Origin: Bacillus sp. FJAT-45350
Lineage (GTDB): Bacteria; Bacillota; Bacilli; Bacillales; NISU01
Assembly (NCBI RefSeq): GCF_002335805.1
Contig: NZ_NISU01000002.1
Location: forward strand, 200,838 to 264,837
Direction of reading: 5' to 3'
DNA: 64,000 nucleotides
Part shown: piece after piece, positions 53,203-62,746 of the stretch
Layout of the letters: every line of letters starts with the position of its first letter
Position numbering within the stretch: position 1 is the stretch's first letter
Position numbers and translations under genes: made by a program
The notes under the pieces: generated by a model
The model's input: the letters and a program-made list of their open reading frames with translations, nothing else
Told to the model about the DNA's origin: nothing
Databases searched by the model: none

Positions 53203-54651
53203 TTGATTCAACATCAACAAGTAAATTTAAGTCCTTATATGGCGATTTATGACATAGTCGTACCGAAAGATAATGTTTTGAGAAAAATAAATGACTTAGT
53301 CGATTTTTCTTTTGTATATGAAGAATTAGTAGATAAATATTGCCTTGATAATGGGCGTAATGCGATCCATCCTATTCGCATGTTCAAATACTTATTATTA
53401 AAATGTATCCACAACGTATCCGATGTTGATATTGTCGAACGCTCAAAATATGATATGTCATTCAAATATTTTTTAGATATGGCGCCAGAAGATCCAGTTA
53501 TTGAGCCAAGTTCCTTAACGAAGTTTCGAAAACTGCGATTAAAGGATGTAAATTTATTAGACATGCTAATCAATAAAACGGTTGAGATCGCAATCGAAAA
53601 AGAAATTATAAAAAGCAAATCTATTATTGTAGATGCTACCCATACCCAGTCTCGTTACAATCAAAAATCAGCCAAAGAAGTGCTGGTTGATCGGTCTAAA
53701 AACCTAAGAAAGACGATTTATCAAGTAGATGAAACAATGAAAAGTAAATTTCCAACCAAGACAACATCAGATGTATTAGAAGATCAAATTGAATACTGTG
53801 AAAAGCTGATTAAAGTCATTGAAAAAGAAGAGGTTATTTGTGAATTCCCCAAAGTAAAAGAAAAATTAAACCTGCTTAAAGAAACTGTGGCTGATGATAT
53901 TGAACATCTACAATTATCCAAAGATGAAGACGCAAAAACAGGACATAAAACAGTGGACTCCTCATTCTTTGGTTACAAAACACACATAGCCTTAAGCGAA
54001 GAAAGAATTATTACTGCGGCTGTTGTTACAACTGGAGAAAAGAATGACGGAAAGCAATTAGAAACCTTAATTGAAAAAAGTATGGAAGCTGGTATGGAAG
54101 TTGATACTGTGATTGGTGATGCCGCCTATTCAGAAAAAGGGAATATTGAATATACAAAAACAAACGAAATGAAGTTAATAGCTAAACTCAACCCTGTTGT
54201 CACACAAGGTAACCGAAAAAAAGAAGACGAATTTGAGTTTAATAAAGATGCTAGTATGTATGTTTGTAAGGCTGGACATATGGCTATTAGGAAAGCACGA
54301 ACTGGAAAAAAAGGTGTAGCCACAAATCAAACACACACATATTACTTTAATGTAGAAAAATGTAAGGTATGTCCTATAAAAGAAGGATGTTATAAAGATG
54401 GAGCTAAAAGTAAGACTTATTCTGTGAGCATTAAATCGAATATACACAAAGAACAAATAGCCTTTCAAGAAAGCGATTATTTTAAAGAAAAATCAAAAGA
54501 AAGATATAAAATTGAAGCAAAAAACAGTGAATTAAAACACCGACACGGGTATGATGTAGCATCATCTTCGGGTCTTATTGGCATGGAACTACAAGGAGCT
54601 ATGTCGATATTTACAGTTAATTTGAAAAGGATTTTGAAGTTAATAGGTTAA
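53203..54651 (+). CDS. IS1182 family transposase
   Basis: This 482-residue DDE transposase has an N-terminal DUF772 domain (YELVDKYCLDNGRNAIHPIR, read from VYEELVDKY) and catalytic acids in IIVDATHTQSR, VIGDAAYSEKG and YKIEAKNSELKHRHG. Cysteine pairs (CKVCPIKEGC) precede the last acid. No stop or frameshift, so it may be active. TTG 53203 has gggtgg 5 bases upstream; GTG 53194 is possible. Confidence 0.92.
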   Translation: MIQHQQVNLSPYMAIYDIVVPKDNVLRKINDLVDFSFVYEELVDKYCLDNGRNAIHPIRMFKYLLLKCIHNVSDVDIVERSKYDMSFKYFLDMAPEDPVIEPSSLTKFRKLRLKDVNLLDMLINKTVEIAIEKEIIKSKSIIVDATHTQSRYNQKSAKEVLVDRSKNLRKTIYQVDETMKSKFPTKTTSDVLEDQIEYCEKLIKVIEKEEVICEFPKVKEKLNLLKETVADDIEHLQLSKDEDAKTGHKTVDSSFFGYKTHIALSEERIITAAVVTTGEKNDGKQLETLIEKSMEAGMEVDTVIGDAAYSEKGNIEYTKTNEMKLIAKLNPVVTQGNRKKEDEFEFNKDASMYVCKAGHMAIRKARTGKKGVATNQTHTYYFNVEKCKVCPIKEGCYKDGAKSKTYSVSIKSNIHKEQIAFQESDYFKEKSKERYKIEAKNSELKHRHGYDVASSSGLIGMELQGAMSIFTVNLKRILKLIG

Positions 54652-54682
54652 CTAAATGAAAAATTTAGCTCTACATAAAATA

Positions 54683-54733
54683 AAAAAGAGACGAATACAC
54701 CCATTTAATGGATATAATTTCGTCTCTTTTTTA
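54683..54733. terminator. Right terminator of the IS
   Basis: AAAAGAGACGAA/TTCGTCTCTTTT, symmetrical; on the minus strand it can stop pckA transcripts. Confidence 0.85.
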
Positions 54734-54779
54734 TTTCTCATTCTTTCGTCTCAAAAAACGGAAGTTTTTCAGTGGCCTC

Positions 54780-54788
54780 GGCGGAAAG
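54780..54788. repeat. Target-site duplication, right copy
   Basis: GGCGGAAAG, identical to 53078-53086; the following CCTTGACTGTT is the other arm of the original terminator. Confidence 0.85.
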
Positions 54789-54805
54789 CCTTGACTGTTT
54801 TTTTA

Positions 54806-56386
54806 TTATACTAGTGGACCTGCGTTTCTAATTTCATCAGGTGCATCGAATTTTTTGAAGTTTTCTTTGAATTGTCCTGCTAGTTCTTTTGCTTTTGCGT
54901 CATACTCCTCAGGGTTATCCCAAGTTTGTTTTGGTTGAAGTACTTCATCAGGTACTCCTGGGCAATGAACTGGTACGTGTAATCCAAAAATATCATCTAC
55001 AATCGTTTCAGCTGAGTTTAGCTCACCCTGTAGAGCAGCTTGAATCATTGCACGTGTGTATGGAAGGTTCATACGTTTTCCAACACCATACGGTCCACCA
55101 GACCAACCTGTGTTAACTAGGAATACTTGAGAATCGTGTTGTGTAATTTTCTCACCTAGCATTTCTGCATAACGACGTGCAGGAAGAGGTAAGAAAGGTG
55201 CTCCAAAACAAGTTGAGAATGTTGCTTCTGGAGATGTAATACCACGCTCAGTACCTGCTAATTTACTTGTGTATCCAGATAAGAAGTGGTACATAGCTTG
55301 CTCTTTTGTTAATTTACTGATTGGAGGTAATACGCCAAATGCATCAGCAGTTAAAAAGATAATTGTATTTGGGTGACCTGCAACACTTGGAATTAATGAG
55401 TTTGGAATCGCATCAAGAGAGTATGCTACACGAGTGTTTTCCGTTAGTGTTGTATCATCATAATCTGGAACTGCTGTTTTATCATCAAGAACAACGTTTT
55501 CTAATACTGACCCAAAACGAATCGCATTCCAAATTTCTGGCTCTTTTTCAGCAGATAGGTTGATACATTTCGCATAACATCCACCTTCGATATTGAAAAC
55601 GCCGTTGTTTGACCAACCGTGCTCGTCATCACCAAGAAGGTGTCTGTTAGGATCAGCAGATAAAGTTGTTTTTCCTGTTCCTGAAAGACCGAAGAATAAT
55701 GCTACATCTCCTTCTTTTCCAGCGTTAGCCGAACAGTGCATAGAAAGAACATCTTGCTCAGGTAGAAGGAAGTTCATAACTGAGAAGATAGACTTTTTCA
55801 TTTCTCCAGCATATTCAGTTCCACCAATTAGAACGATTCTTTCTTCAAAAGAAACCATGATAAATGTTTCAGAACGAGTACCATCTACAGCAGGGTCTGC
55901 TTTAAAATTAGGTGCATAGATAACTGAGAAATCTGTATTGTGTGTTTTTAATTCTTCTTCAGTTGGACGAATGAATAATTGACCAGCGAAAAGGTTATGC
56001 CATGCAAATTCATTAATTACTTGAATTGATAAACGGTAATTAGGGTCAGCACCTGCAAAGGCACGAGAAACAAATAACTCTTCTCTGTTACCTAGGTAGT
56101 TAATAACTTTATGATATAGGTTTGTGAATACCTCTTTTTCGATCGGTTGGTTCACGTCGCCCCAATCAATTTTGTCTTTAATAGAGTCTTCCATTACAAT
56201 ATATTTATCTTTAGGAGAACGTCCTGTATATGTTCCTGTTGATACACTAAGGGCACCCGTTGCTGTAAGTGTACCTTCTTCTCTCATTAGTGATTTCTCA
56301 ACTAATTTTGAAGCTGGAAGATCTAAAAGAACATTATCTCCTTTTAAAATTTGCTCTAATTCGGTTGCAAAACTAACTGTACTCAT
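54806..56386 (-). CDS. pckA: Phosphoenolpyruvate carboxykinase (ATP)
   Basis: PckA converts oxaloacetate and ATP to phosphoenolpyruvate, the entry step of gluconeogenesis. The 526-residue protein has the kinase loop [11 protein letters not shown] and metal ligands in LLGDDEHGW. Divergent from metK, as in B. subtilis. Its own terminator, just after the stop, is split by the IS insertion. Confidence 0.97.
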   Translation of the reverse strand: MSTVSFATELEQILKGDNVLLDLPASKLVEKSLMREEGTLTATGALSVSTGTYTGRSPKDKYIVMEDSIKDKIDWGDVNQPIEKEVFTNLYHKVINYLGNREELFVSRAFAGADPNYRLSIQVINEFAWHNLFAGQLFIRPTEEELKTHNTDFSVIYAPNFKADPAVDGTRSETFIMVSFEERIVLIGGTEYAGEMKKSIFSVMNFLLPEQDVLSMHCSANAGKEGDVALFFGLSGTGKTTLSADPNRHLLGDDEHGWSNNGVFNIEGGCYAKCINLSAEKEPEIWNAIRFGSVLENVVLDDKTAVPDYDDTTLTENTRVAYSLDAIPNSLIPSVAGHPNTIIFLTADAFGVLPPISKLTKEQAMYHFLSGYTSKLAGTERGITSPEATFSTCFGAPFLPLPARRYAEMLGEKITQHDSQVFLVNTGWSGGPYGVGKRMNLPYTRAMIQAALQGELNSAETIVDDIFGLHVPVHCPGVPDEVLQPKQTWDNPEEYDAKAKELAGQFKENFKKFDAPDEIRNAGPLV

Positions 56387-56753
56387 GGCAACAAAACCCT
56401 TTCTTCAAAAATTTTCTTTTATTATTTATAGATTATTAGATAGTATGAATGAATTTCTTAATGGAATTAGTATAACACATTATATTAAATAGTCTATACT
56501 AATATTTGAATTTATGTGACTAACTCTTAAATATTGAGAAAAGAGTGTAGACAACGCTCAGATTAAGTCTACTAAAGGTTGTTCAAAAAGTCTTGTTCTT
56601 TTAATTATGAAATTTGATAAATAAGTAATGCAACTTTTATTAACGATATGAAACTTTCATTCTAAAAATTGAGTGGTACCGTGTGTCTTCCTATAAAGAA
56701 GATATATGATAAGACTAAGTAAAAAGTATGTATATAATAAGGAAGAAACTGGT
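56387..56753. other. Leader/promoter region upstream of pckA
   Basis: An AT-rich 367-bp stretch that must hold the pckA promoter on the minus strand. No gene or strong hairpin is seen. Confidence 0.4.
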
Positions 56754-56855
56754 GTGCCTGACGTATCAATGTATGATATTGCTACGGTTTCAGCAGTAGT
56801 TTCAGCGTTAGTGACTGTGTTTGGAAACGCCTTTAATATCCCTAAAAAATATTAA
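56754..56855 (+). CDS. Small hydrophobic peptide, 33 residues
   Basis: GTG 56754 with aaggaag 8 bases upstream encodes MPDVSMYDIATVSAVVSALV...NIPKKY, a single membrane-spanning helix with a basic end. A TATAAT box lies at 56733-56738. A hairpin at 56913-56945 may terminate it. The size and form recall type I toxin or holin-like peptides, but this is only resemblance. Confidence 0.55.
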   Translation: MPDVSMYDIATVSAVVSALVTVFGNAFNIPKKY

Positions 56856-56912
56856 CTTAAATTAATCGGTAGCACTAGGAGTTAGCAATCCAATTGCACA
56901 TCCTAAAACTAC

Positions 56913-56945
56913 AAAGATGTCAACTAGTAAAGGTTGACATCTTTG
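56913..56945. terminator. Hairpin before the metK promoter
   Basis: AAAGATGTCAAC pairs with GTTGACATCTTT; the right arm includes the metK -35 box. Confidence 0.6.
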
Positions 56946-56962
56946 TTTAACTACGTTATGAT
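56934..56962 (+). promoter_or_regulatory. metK promoter
   Basis: TTGACA (56934-56939), 17 bp, TATGAT (56957-56962), directly before the S-box leader. Confidence 0.85.
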
Positions 56963-56978
56963 ATGTCGCGAACGGATA

Positions 56979-57090
56979 CTCTTATCCCGAGTTGGTGGAG
57001 GGACAGGCCCTATGAAACCCAGCAACCTACATCTAGATATAGATGGTAAGGTGCTAACCTGCAAGACATTTGTCTTGACCGATAAGAGGC
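56979..57090 (+). promoter_or_regulatory. SAM-I (S-box) riboswitch
   Basis: The S-box core is complete: CTTATCCCGAGTTGGTGGAG, GGGAC-AGGCCCTATGAAACCC, AGCAACC, AAGGTGCTAA and GATAAGAG. It controls metK through the terminator that follows. Confidence 0.96.
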
Positions 57091-57106
57091 GAAAGGTGAC
57101 TATATT

Positions 57107-57138
57107 ACCCTTTTTCTCAATATGGAAAAGGGTTTTTT
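57107..57138 (+). terminator. SAM-controlled terminator
   Basis: ACCCTTTT pairs with AAAAGGGT, then six T, 17 bases after the aptamer. Confidence 0.88.
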
Positions 57139-57349
57139 CGCGAATAAGGGGAGATTTAGGTTCCCTAGCGCATAAAGAGGGCTGATATTAGATAACACTT
57201 TAGATAAGTGATCCTTATTCCTGTTTTCTTTATGATACACATCTGCCAGGTTTACTCACAATTTTTTAGTGGGAATGAGTGCCGTATCAAATTTTCGTAC
57301 ATCCTATATAATGAAAATAATAGGACTGTGCAAAGGAGGGTACAAATTA

Positions 57350-58555
57350 ATGGAAAAGAAAAGAAGTCGACGTTTATTTACATCAGAGTCAGTAACTGAG
57401 GGTCACCCGGATAAAATTTGTGACCAAATTTCAGATGCGATACTTGATGAAATTTTGAGAAATGACCCGAATGCTCGTGTTGCTTGTGAAACATCTGTAA
57501 CTACAGGACTTGTTCTTGTTGCTGGTGAGATTACAACGAGTACATATGTGGACATCCCGAAAATCGTACGTGAAACAGTAAAGGATATTGGCTATACACG
57601 TGCAAAGTATGGATTTGATTCAGAGACTTGTGCGGTATTAACGTCAATTGATGAGCAATCAGCTGATATTGCACAAGGTGTTGATAAAGCATTAGAAGCG
57701 CGTGAAGGACAAATGTCAGACGAAGAAATAGATGCTATCGGTGCAGGTGATCAGGGGTTAATGTTTGGTTATGCAAATAATGAAACAGATGAGTTAATGC
57801 CGTTACCGATTTCATTAGCACACAAAATCTCCCGTCGTTTAGCCGAGGTACGTAAAGAGGATATTCTTCCGTATCTTCGCCCTGATGGAAAAACGCAAGT
57901 GACTGTTGAATACGATGAAGACGGGGAGCCTGTTCGTGTAGAAACAATCGTTGTTTCTACACAACATCATCCAGAAATCTCATTAGAGCAGATTCAACGT
58001 AATATTAAAGAACATGTAATTCATCCTGTTGTTCCTTCTCATTTAATTGACGAGAACACAAAATACTTTATTAATCCAACTGGTCGTTTTGTTATCGGTG
58101 GACCTCAAGGGGATGCTGGTCTAACAGGACGTAAAATTATTGTTGATACGTATGGCGGTTATGCTCGTCATGGCGGCGGTGCATTCTCTGGTAAGGATCC
58201 TACAAAAGTGGACCGCTCAGCAGCGTATGCAGCACGTTATGTAGCGAAAAACATCGTTGCAGCTGGACTGGCAGATAAGTGTGAAGTACAGCTTGCGTAT
58301 GCTATTGGTGTAGCGCAACCAGTATCAATTTCAATTGATACATTTGAAACAGGAAAGGTTTCTGAGGAAGTATTAGTAGAAGTTGTTCGTAATAACTTTG
58401 ACTTACGTCCCGCAGGAATCATTAAAATGCTAGACTTACGGCGTCCGATTTACAAGCAAACAGCAGCATACGGACACTTTGGTCGAACTGATGTTGAACT
58501 TCCATGGGAACAAACAGATAAAGCAAAAGCATTGAGAGAGCAAGCGCTATCTTAA
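57350..58555 (+). CDS. metK: S-adenosylmethionine synthase
   Basis: MetK makes SAM from methionine and ATP. The 401-residue protein has the signatures [12 protein letters not shown] and [19 protein letters not shown] 57350 has aaaggaggg upstream; an in-frame ATG at 57269 lies in the leader. The leader is repressed by SAM through the riboswitch. SAM made here feeds MqnE, YtqA/YtqB and, via its products, LuxS. Confidence 0.97.
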   Translation: MEKKRSRRLFTSESVTEGHPDKICDQISDAILDEILRNDPNARVACETSVTTGLVLVAGEITTSTYVDIPKIVRETVKDIGYTRAKYGFDSETCAVLTSIDEQSADIAQGVDKALEAREGQMSDEEIDAIGAGDQGLMFGYANNETDELMPLPISLAHKISRRLAEVRKEDILPYLRPDGKTQVTVEYDEDGEPVRVETIVVSTQHHPEISLEQIQRNIKEHVIHPVVPSHLIDENTKYFINPTGRFVIGGPQGDAGLTGRKIIVDTYGGYARHGGGAFSGKDPTKVDRSAAYAARYVAKNIVAAGLADKCEVQLAYAIGVAQPVSISIDTFETGKVSEEVLVEVVRNNFDLRPAGIIKMLDLRRPIYKQTAAYGHFGRTDVELPWEQTDKAKALREQALS

Positions 58556-58560
58556 GAACG

Positions 58561-58598
58561 AAAAAGAATCCTACCATAGTGCCGGTAGGATTCTTTTT
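58561..58598. terminator. Terminator of metK
   Basis: AAAAAGAATCCTACC pairs with GGTAGGATTCTTTTT. Confidence 0.92.
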
Positions 58599-58603
58599 CG
58601 TTC

Positions 58604-58812
58604 AATTATGAATGATGAGTTATGAGTTATAAATTGCAAATTTAGAATTGCAAATTAATATGGCAATTCAAGCACAATTAAAGTGAGTAGGGAATGAAGC
58701 CAAAAAATAAAAGCTTGGCTAAATAAGTCAGCCAAGCTTTAAGAATTCCAATTTGCCATTAGCAATTAGCAATTCGAATTTTGCCATTTAATTCATAACT
58801 CATAACTCATAA
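58604..58812. repeat. AT-rich dispersed repeat with inverted ends
   Basis: TTATGAATGATGAGTTATGA at the left is the complement of TTCATAACTCATAACTCATA at the right (about 58790-58812). AATTGCAAATT-type units occur inside both arms. The ytoA terminator lies in the middle. Confidence 0.7.
58702..58740 (-). terminator. Terminator of ytoA
   Basis: AAAGCTTGGCT/AGCCAAGCTTT, with a T-rich run on the minus-strand side. Confidence 0.8.
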
Positions 58813-59328
58813 TTATTTCTTCTGAAGGCTCTTATACCACTGCCCCTTCTCCACATATTCTCGTCTGATTCTTGCCATGTCTTTTCGGTCTTCGTCGTTT
58901 AATTCTCTAACGACTTTGGCAGGTCTTCCGAAGGCAAGGGAGTTTGGTGGAATTTTCTTACCTTGTGGTACTAGACTTCCTGCTCCGATAAAGGCTCCTT
59001 CACCAACTTCTGCTCCGTCTAATACGATAGAGCCCATACCAATGAGACTATTTTTCTTTAGAGTACAGCTATGTAGGATTACTTGATGTCCGACAGTGAC
59101 GTCGTCTTCGATGATCATCGAACATCGTGGGCTTTGATGAACGATTGAGTTATCTTGAATATTTACGCGGTCTCCTATTATTGTTGGGGATACATCTCCA
59201 CGAATCACAGTGTTGAACCACACGCTCGACTCTTCGCCAATGGTGACATCTCCTGTTACAGTAGCGTAATCAGCAATAAAGGCACTTTCTGCAATGACAG
59301 GTGTCTTTCCTCCGTAAGGGTAAATCAT
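58813..59328 (-). CDS. ytoA: Gamma-carbonic anhydrase-like hexapeptide protein (YtoA)
   Basis: The 171-residue left-handed beta-helix protein has hexapeptide repeats and histidines in SIVHQSPR and VGHQVILHSC matching the zinc sites of gamma-carbonic anhydrases. Activity is not certain. ATG 59328 follows aaaggattg; the longer frame from 59445 would add 39 residues outside the fold. Confidence 0.9.
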   Translation of the reverse strand: MIYPYGGKTPVIAESAFIADYATVTGDVTIGEESSVWFNTVIRGDVSPTIIGDRVNIQDNSIVHQSPRCSMIIEDDVTVGHQVILHSCTLKKNSLIGMGSIVLDGAEVGEGAFIGAGSLVPQGKKIPPNSLAFGRPAKVVRELNDEDRKDMARIRREYVEKGQWYKSLQKK

Positions 59329-59556
59329 GTTAGTCACAATCCTTTCTAATTGGTCAGTATTATTTTGAGCTAACCTTATACAAATTTGATATAGTTTCGC
59401 ATAAAATAGGGGTAAAGAGTTTGGATTAAAGGGTACGTTTATCATGGATGAGTAAACTAGTGTAGGAAAAGTATTTCCACTACTGTTATAGTAAGTGTAA
59501 CAAAATTTAGAAACGATGAGTAGCTAGATTCGACATAGATTAGGGGGAAAACAACA

Positions 59557-60339
59557 ATGCAAACATGGTCGTGTAGTAATCCGAAAGCAACAATGATTAT
59601 TGTACATGGAGCAGGAGAGCATCATCGCCGTTATGAATGGTTAGCGGAGCAATGGAATAGACAAGGTGTAGAAGTGATTATGGGTGATTTACCTGGACAA
59701 GGTAAGACAAGGGGAAAAAGGGGACATATACAGTCTTTTAAGCAATATATTGATACCGTTTATAGTTGGTATCAGGAGGCTGAGAAGTCTAATCTTCCTA
59801 TCTTTATTCTTGGTCATAGTATGGGTGGTCTCGTAGTTATTAGAACAATAATCGAGAAGAAGTTAACTAATGTAAGTGGCGTTATTTTATCCTCTCCTTG
59901 TTTAGGGTTGGCGAAACCACCGTCAAAGTTTGTGTCCATTGCATCAAAGGCTTTTAATTATGTTGCTCCAAGCTTTAGTGCGCCATCGAATATTCGTTCA
60001 CAAAATACAACGAGAAATGAAGAGGTTCGAGAACAATATTCAACAGATGAGTTAAGGGTCCGAAAGGTTTCTATTCGTTGGTATCAAGAATTACTAAAGG
60101 CTATTAGAATTAGTCATAGGGAAACAGATAAATGGAATTCAAACCTGCCATTATTAGTGCTGCAAGCAGGAGATGAACTAGTTACAGATAAAAATGCGGC
60201 AAAGCAATGGTTTAATACAATTGAATCACATGAAAAAATTTATAAAGAATGGTCAGGGCTATATCATGAGCTGTTTAATGAACCTGAGAGGAACGATGTT
60301 TTTACTTATGCAAAAGGGTTCGTTCAACAAAAGCTGTAA
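59557..60339 (+). CDS. ytpA: Alpha/beta-hydrolase, lysophospholipase-like (YtpA)
   Basis: This 260-residue monoacylglycerol-lipase-type hydrolase has GHSMGG with nucleophile S88, and likely Asp and His in LQAGDELV and YHELFNE. YtpA of B. subtilis forms the phospholipid antibiotic bacilysocin. It is followed at 13 bp by ytpB, as in B. subtilis. Confidence 0.9.
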   Translation: MQTWSCSNPKATMIIVHGAGEHHRRYEWLAEQWNRQGVEVIMGDLPGQGKTRGKRGHIQSFKQYIDTVYSWYQEAEKSNLPIFILGHSMGGLVVIRTIIEKKLTNVSGVILSSPCLGLAKPPSKFVSIASKAFNYVAPSFSAPSNIRSQNTTRNEEVREQYSTDELRVRKVSIRWYQELLKAIRISHRETDKWNSNLPLLVLQAGDELVTDKNAAKQWFNTIESHEKIYKEWSGLYHELFNEPERNDVFTYAKGFVQQKL

Positions 60340-60352
60340 GGAGGATTAGAGA

Positions 60353-61405
60353 TTGGGAGTTCCTACTCAACCGTGGACATTGATGTTCAGTGTATACAAA
60401 AAAGTCATTCCAAAGGTACATCATTATTTAGATAGTTGGAAGGAAAAGGCTAGTCAAATTCCAAATGAAGAATTAAGAACACAAGCGCTAGATAGCATAG
60501 AGAAGAAAACCTTTCATTGTGAAGGTGGGGGAATCTATGGATTACTTGGTGAGGAGAACATCGACCAGGTCATTCGCTTCATAGTTGCATACCAAACGAT
60601 TAGTGACTATTTAGATAACCTTTGTGATCGGAGCACGTCGCTTGATCCCGTTGATTTTAGAGCATTACATGAATCGTTGCTTCACGCATTAACCCCAGGA
60701 GCAGAACCGGCTAATTATTACCGGTATCGTGAGGAACAAGACGATGCCGGCTATTTACAATCTCTCGTACGTACATGCCAGGAAGTATTAGAGAGCCTTC
60801 CTGCTTATGAAATAATATCTGAGGGGCTTCATGAACTAGCAGGTTATTATTGTGATTTACAAGTGTATAAGCATGTAAAAAAAGAAGACCGTGTACCGCT
60901 ACTTGAAGAGTGGTTTGAAAAGCATAAAGAAAGCGTACCTGAAATGTCATGGTATGAGTTTTCTGCTTGTGCAGGTTCTACATTAGGTGTTTTTTGCCTA
61001 GTTGCTTATGCAACGGATAAGGGATTGTCTTTAGACACAGCAAAAAGGGTAAAAGAGGGATATTTTCCGTGGGTTCAAGGATTACATATTTTATTAGACT
61101 ATTTCATAGATCAAGAGGAAGACCGCATTGGTGGAGATTTAAACTTTTGTTTTTATTATGAAAGTGAAGATGAAATGATTCGACGTTTTCGTCATTTTGC
61201 AAAACAGGCAGAAGAAAGCATTGAAAAATTACCTAATCAAAAGTTTCATTATCTTATAAATAGAGGACTAACAGCTATTTATTTGGCAGACGAAAAAGTT
61301 CAGAAACAAAAGAGAGTGAAGGAAACCGCAAAGAAAATGATTCGGTTTGGCGGTGTACCGACTATTTTCTTCTACTTAAATAGTTGGATATTTCGAAGGT
61401 TATAG
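60353..61405 (+). CDS. ytpB: Tetraprenyl-beta-curcumene synthase (YtpB, DUF2600)
   Basis: The 350-residue protein is the YtpB-type large terpene cyclase, which in Bacillus makes C35 sesquarterpenes found in spores. It contains an Asp-rich segment DYLDNLCDRS and a second DYFIDQEEDRIGGD. TTG 60353 has aaggagg upstream. Co-transcribed with ytpA. Confidence 0.88.
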   Translation: MGVPTQPWTLMFSVYKKVIPKVHHYLDSWKEKASQIPNEELRTQALDSIEKKTFHCEGGGIYGLLGEENIDQVIRFIVAYQTISDYLDNLCDRSTSLDPVDFRALHESLLHALTPGAEPANYYRYREEQDDAGYLQSLVRTCQEVLESLPAYEIISEGLHELAGYYCDLQVYKHVKKEDRVPLLEEWFEKHKESVPEMSWYEFSACAGSTLGVFCLVAYATDKGLSLDTAKRVKEGYFPWVQGLHILLDYFIDQEEDRIGGDLNFCFYYESEDEMIRRFRHFAKQAEESIEKLPNQKFHYLINRGLTAIYLADEKVQKQKRVKETAKKMIRFGGVPTIFFYLNSWIFRRL

Positions 61406-61477
61406 AATATAGCTCTGTGCAATTTATAATTTGCAATACTAAATTGATTTTTACTTATATCTAGACAGACTATTGGT

Positions 61478-61517
61478 GAGTAAGCTGAAAAAATCAGCCT
61501 TTCACTTTTTCAGCTTA
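61478..61517. terminator. Hairpin between convergent ytpB and ytiB
   Basis: AAGCTGAAAAA pairs with TTTTTCAGCTT; weak T-tract on either side but placed for both genes. Confidence 0.6.
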
Positions 61518-61520
61518 CTT

Positions 61521-62105
61521 CTATCGGTGGTCTGCCTTTTCTTTATTTTTATATCCATCTACAACTATATCAAGTTTACCTGTATCTGGACAAATGACTA
61601 GACCGTGTACGGGAATGTTATTTGGAAGAAGTGGGTGCTCTTTGACCATAAGTACACTATGTTCAACACTTTCTTCTACCTGTGTAAACCCTGTTAACCA
61701 GCTATTTATATCTAGCCCTGTAAATTCTAAAGTGTGAATAGTTTCATCGGATATTCCTTTTTCTTTTACTTTTTTTAGTACTGAATCAGGCTTTAATCCA
61801 GCCATTCCGCACTCGTGATGACCGACAATACAGACTTCTTCTGCCTTTAATTCATAGATAGCTATAATAATACTTCTCATTACACTGCCGAAAGGATGAG
61901 TAATGACTGCCCCAGCATTTTTGATGACCTTTGCATCTCCGTTACGTAAATTCATTGCTTGAGGGAGAAGTGTTGTTAGGCGAGTATCCATACAAGTCAG
62001 GACAACTAGCTTTTTATTAGGGTATTTTGTTGTTCGATAAGGCTCATATTTTTTCTCATTAACAAATGATTTATTATATTCCAATATTGAATCGATAATG
62101 GACAA
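61521..62105 (-). CDS. ytiB: Beta-carbonic anhydrase (YtiB)
   Basis: This 194-residue zinc enzyme hydrates CO2. Ligands C38, D40/R42 (CMDTR), H96 and C99 (HHECG) are all present. It starts at TTG with gggggag upstream. It is unrelated in fold to YtoA, 2.2 kb away. Confidence 0.92.
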   Translation of the reverse strand: MSIIDSILEYNKSFVNEKKYEPYRTTKYPNKKLVVLTCMDTRLTTLLPQAMNLRNGDAKVIKNAGAVITHPFGSVMRSIIIAIYELKAEEVCIVGHHECGMAGLKPDSVLKKVKEKGISDETIHTLEFTGLDINSWLTGFTQVEESVEHSVLMVKEHPLLPNNIPVHGLVICPDTGKLDIVVDGYKNKEKADHR

Positions 62106-62173
62106 GAAATCTCCCCCTATTGGTGTCTATACCAATAGTTTCATAGAAGTCAAAAGTGATGTCAAGGAAAATA

Positions 62174-62746
62174 TTACCTCTTTTCGATTGCTACAATAAA
62201 TGGAGGATTGTTCGTTTGATTTGTAAATTTATACTGAAGAACGTGTGCTTCCTTCTGGTCTATATTATTGACGTAATCAAGAACTACATCTCGTTCTAGC
62301 TTTCCTTCATCATGACCATGATAAATAACTAGAATAATCAAACCTTCTTTTGGCATATGTTCAAATAGTTGATTGATGGCAGACAGCGTTGTTGTCGGTT
62401 GAGTAACTATTGTTTTATCGCTTCCAGGTAAATAGCCAAGATTGAAAATAGATCCTTTTATTCTTTTTAAATCGTCTTCGGGAATTGATTGTGATAGTTC
62501 TTCATGACCTTTGCAAAATAACGTAACTTGTCCATCTAACTCTTGTTCTTCTAGTCTTTTTTTTGTTGCTACTATAGCTGTTTCTTGAACGTCAAAGCTG
62601 TAGACATGGCCTTCTTTACCGGTGAGAGTAGCTAAGAAAGCAGTGTCGTGACCGTTGCCTGCTGTACAATCAACTGCAATATCACCAGGGCCTACAGATT
62701 TTTCAAGTAAGAAGCGTGCGAAAGGAAGAATGCCTAATAGCTTCAT
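62174..62746 (-). CDS. ytqB: tRNA (mnm5U34) methyltransferase MnmM (YtqB)
   Basis: The 190-residue SAM methyltransferase has VDCTAGNGHDT as the SAM-binding motif. YtqB, now MnmM, methylates 5-aminomethyl-uridine at the tRNA wobble position in Bacilli. It overlaps the upstream ytqA by four bases. Confidence 0.9.
   Translation of the reverse strand: MKLLGILPFARFLLEKSVGPGDIAVDCTAGNGHDTAFLATLTGKEGHVYSFDVQETAIVATKKRLEEQELDGQVTLFCKGHEELSQSIPEDDLKRIKGSIFNLGYLPGSDKTIVTQPTTTLSAINQLFEHMPKEGLIILVIYHGHDEGKLERDVVLDYVNNIDQKEAHVLQYKFTNQTNNPPFIVAIEKR

Larger units (their letters stand above)
53087..54779 (+). mobile_element. IS1182-type insertion sequence, intact
   Basis: The element is 1,693 bp. Both ends start GAGGCCACTGAAAAA when read inward, and it is flanked by a 9-bp direct duplication. 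It holds one full transposase gene and a hairpin terminator inside each end (53115-53162, 54683-54733) that shields it from outside transcription. It sits in the loop of the pckA terminator. Confidence 0.93.

Noticed and set aside
57010-57025. GAAACCCA inside the S-box resembling the repeat loop
   Set aside because: It belongs to the conserved SAM-I core; the other repeat blocks are missing.
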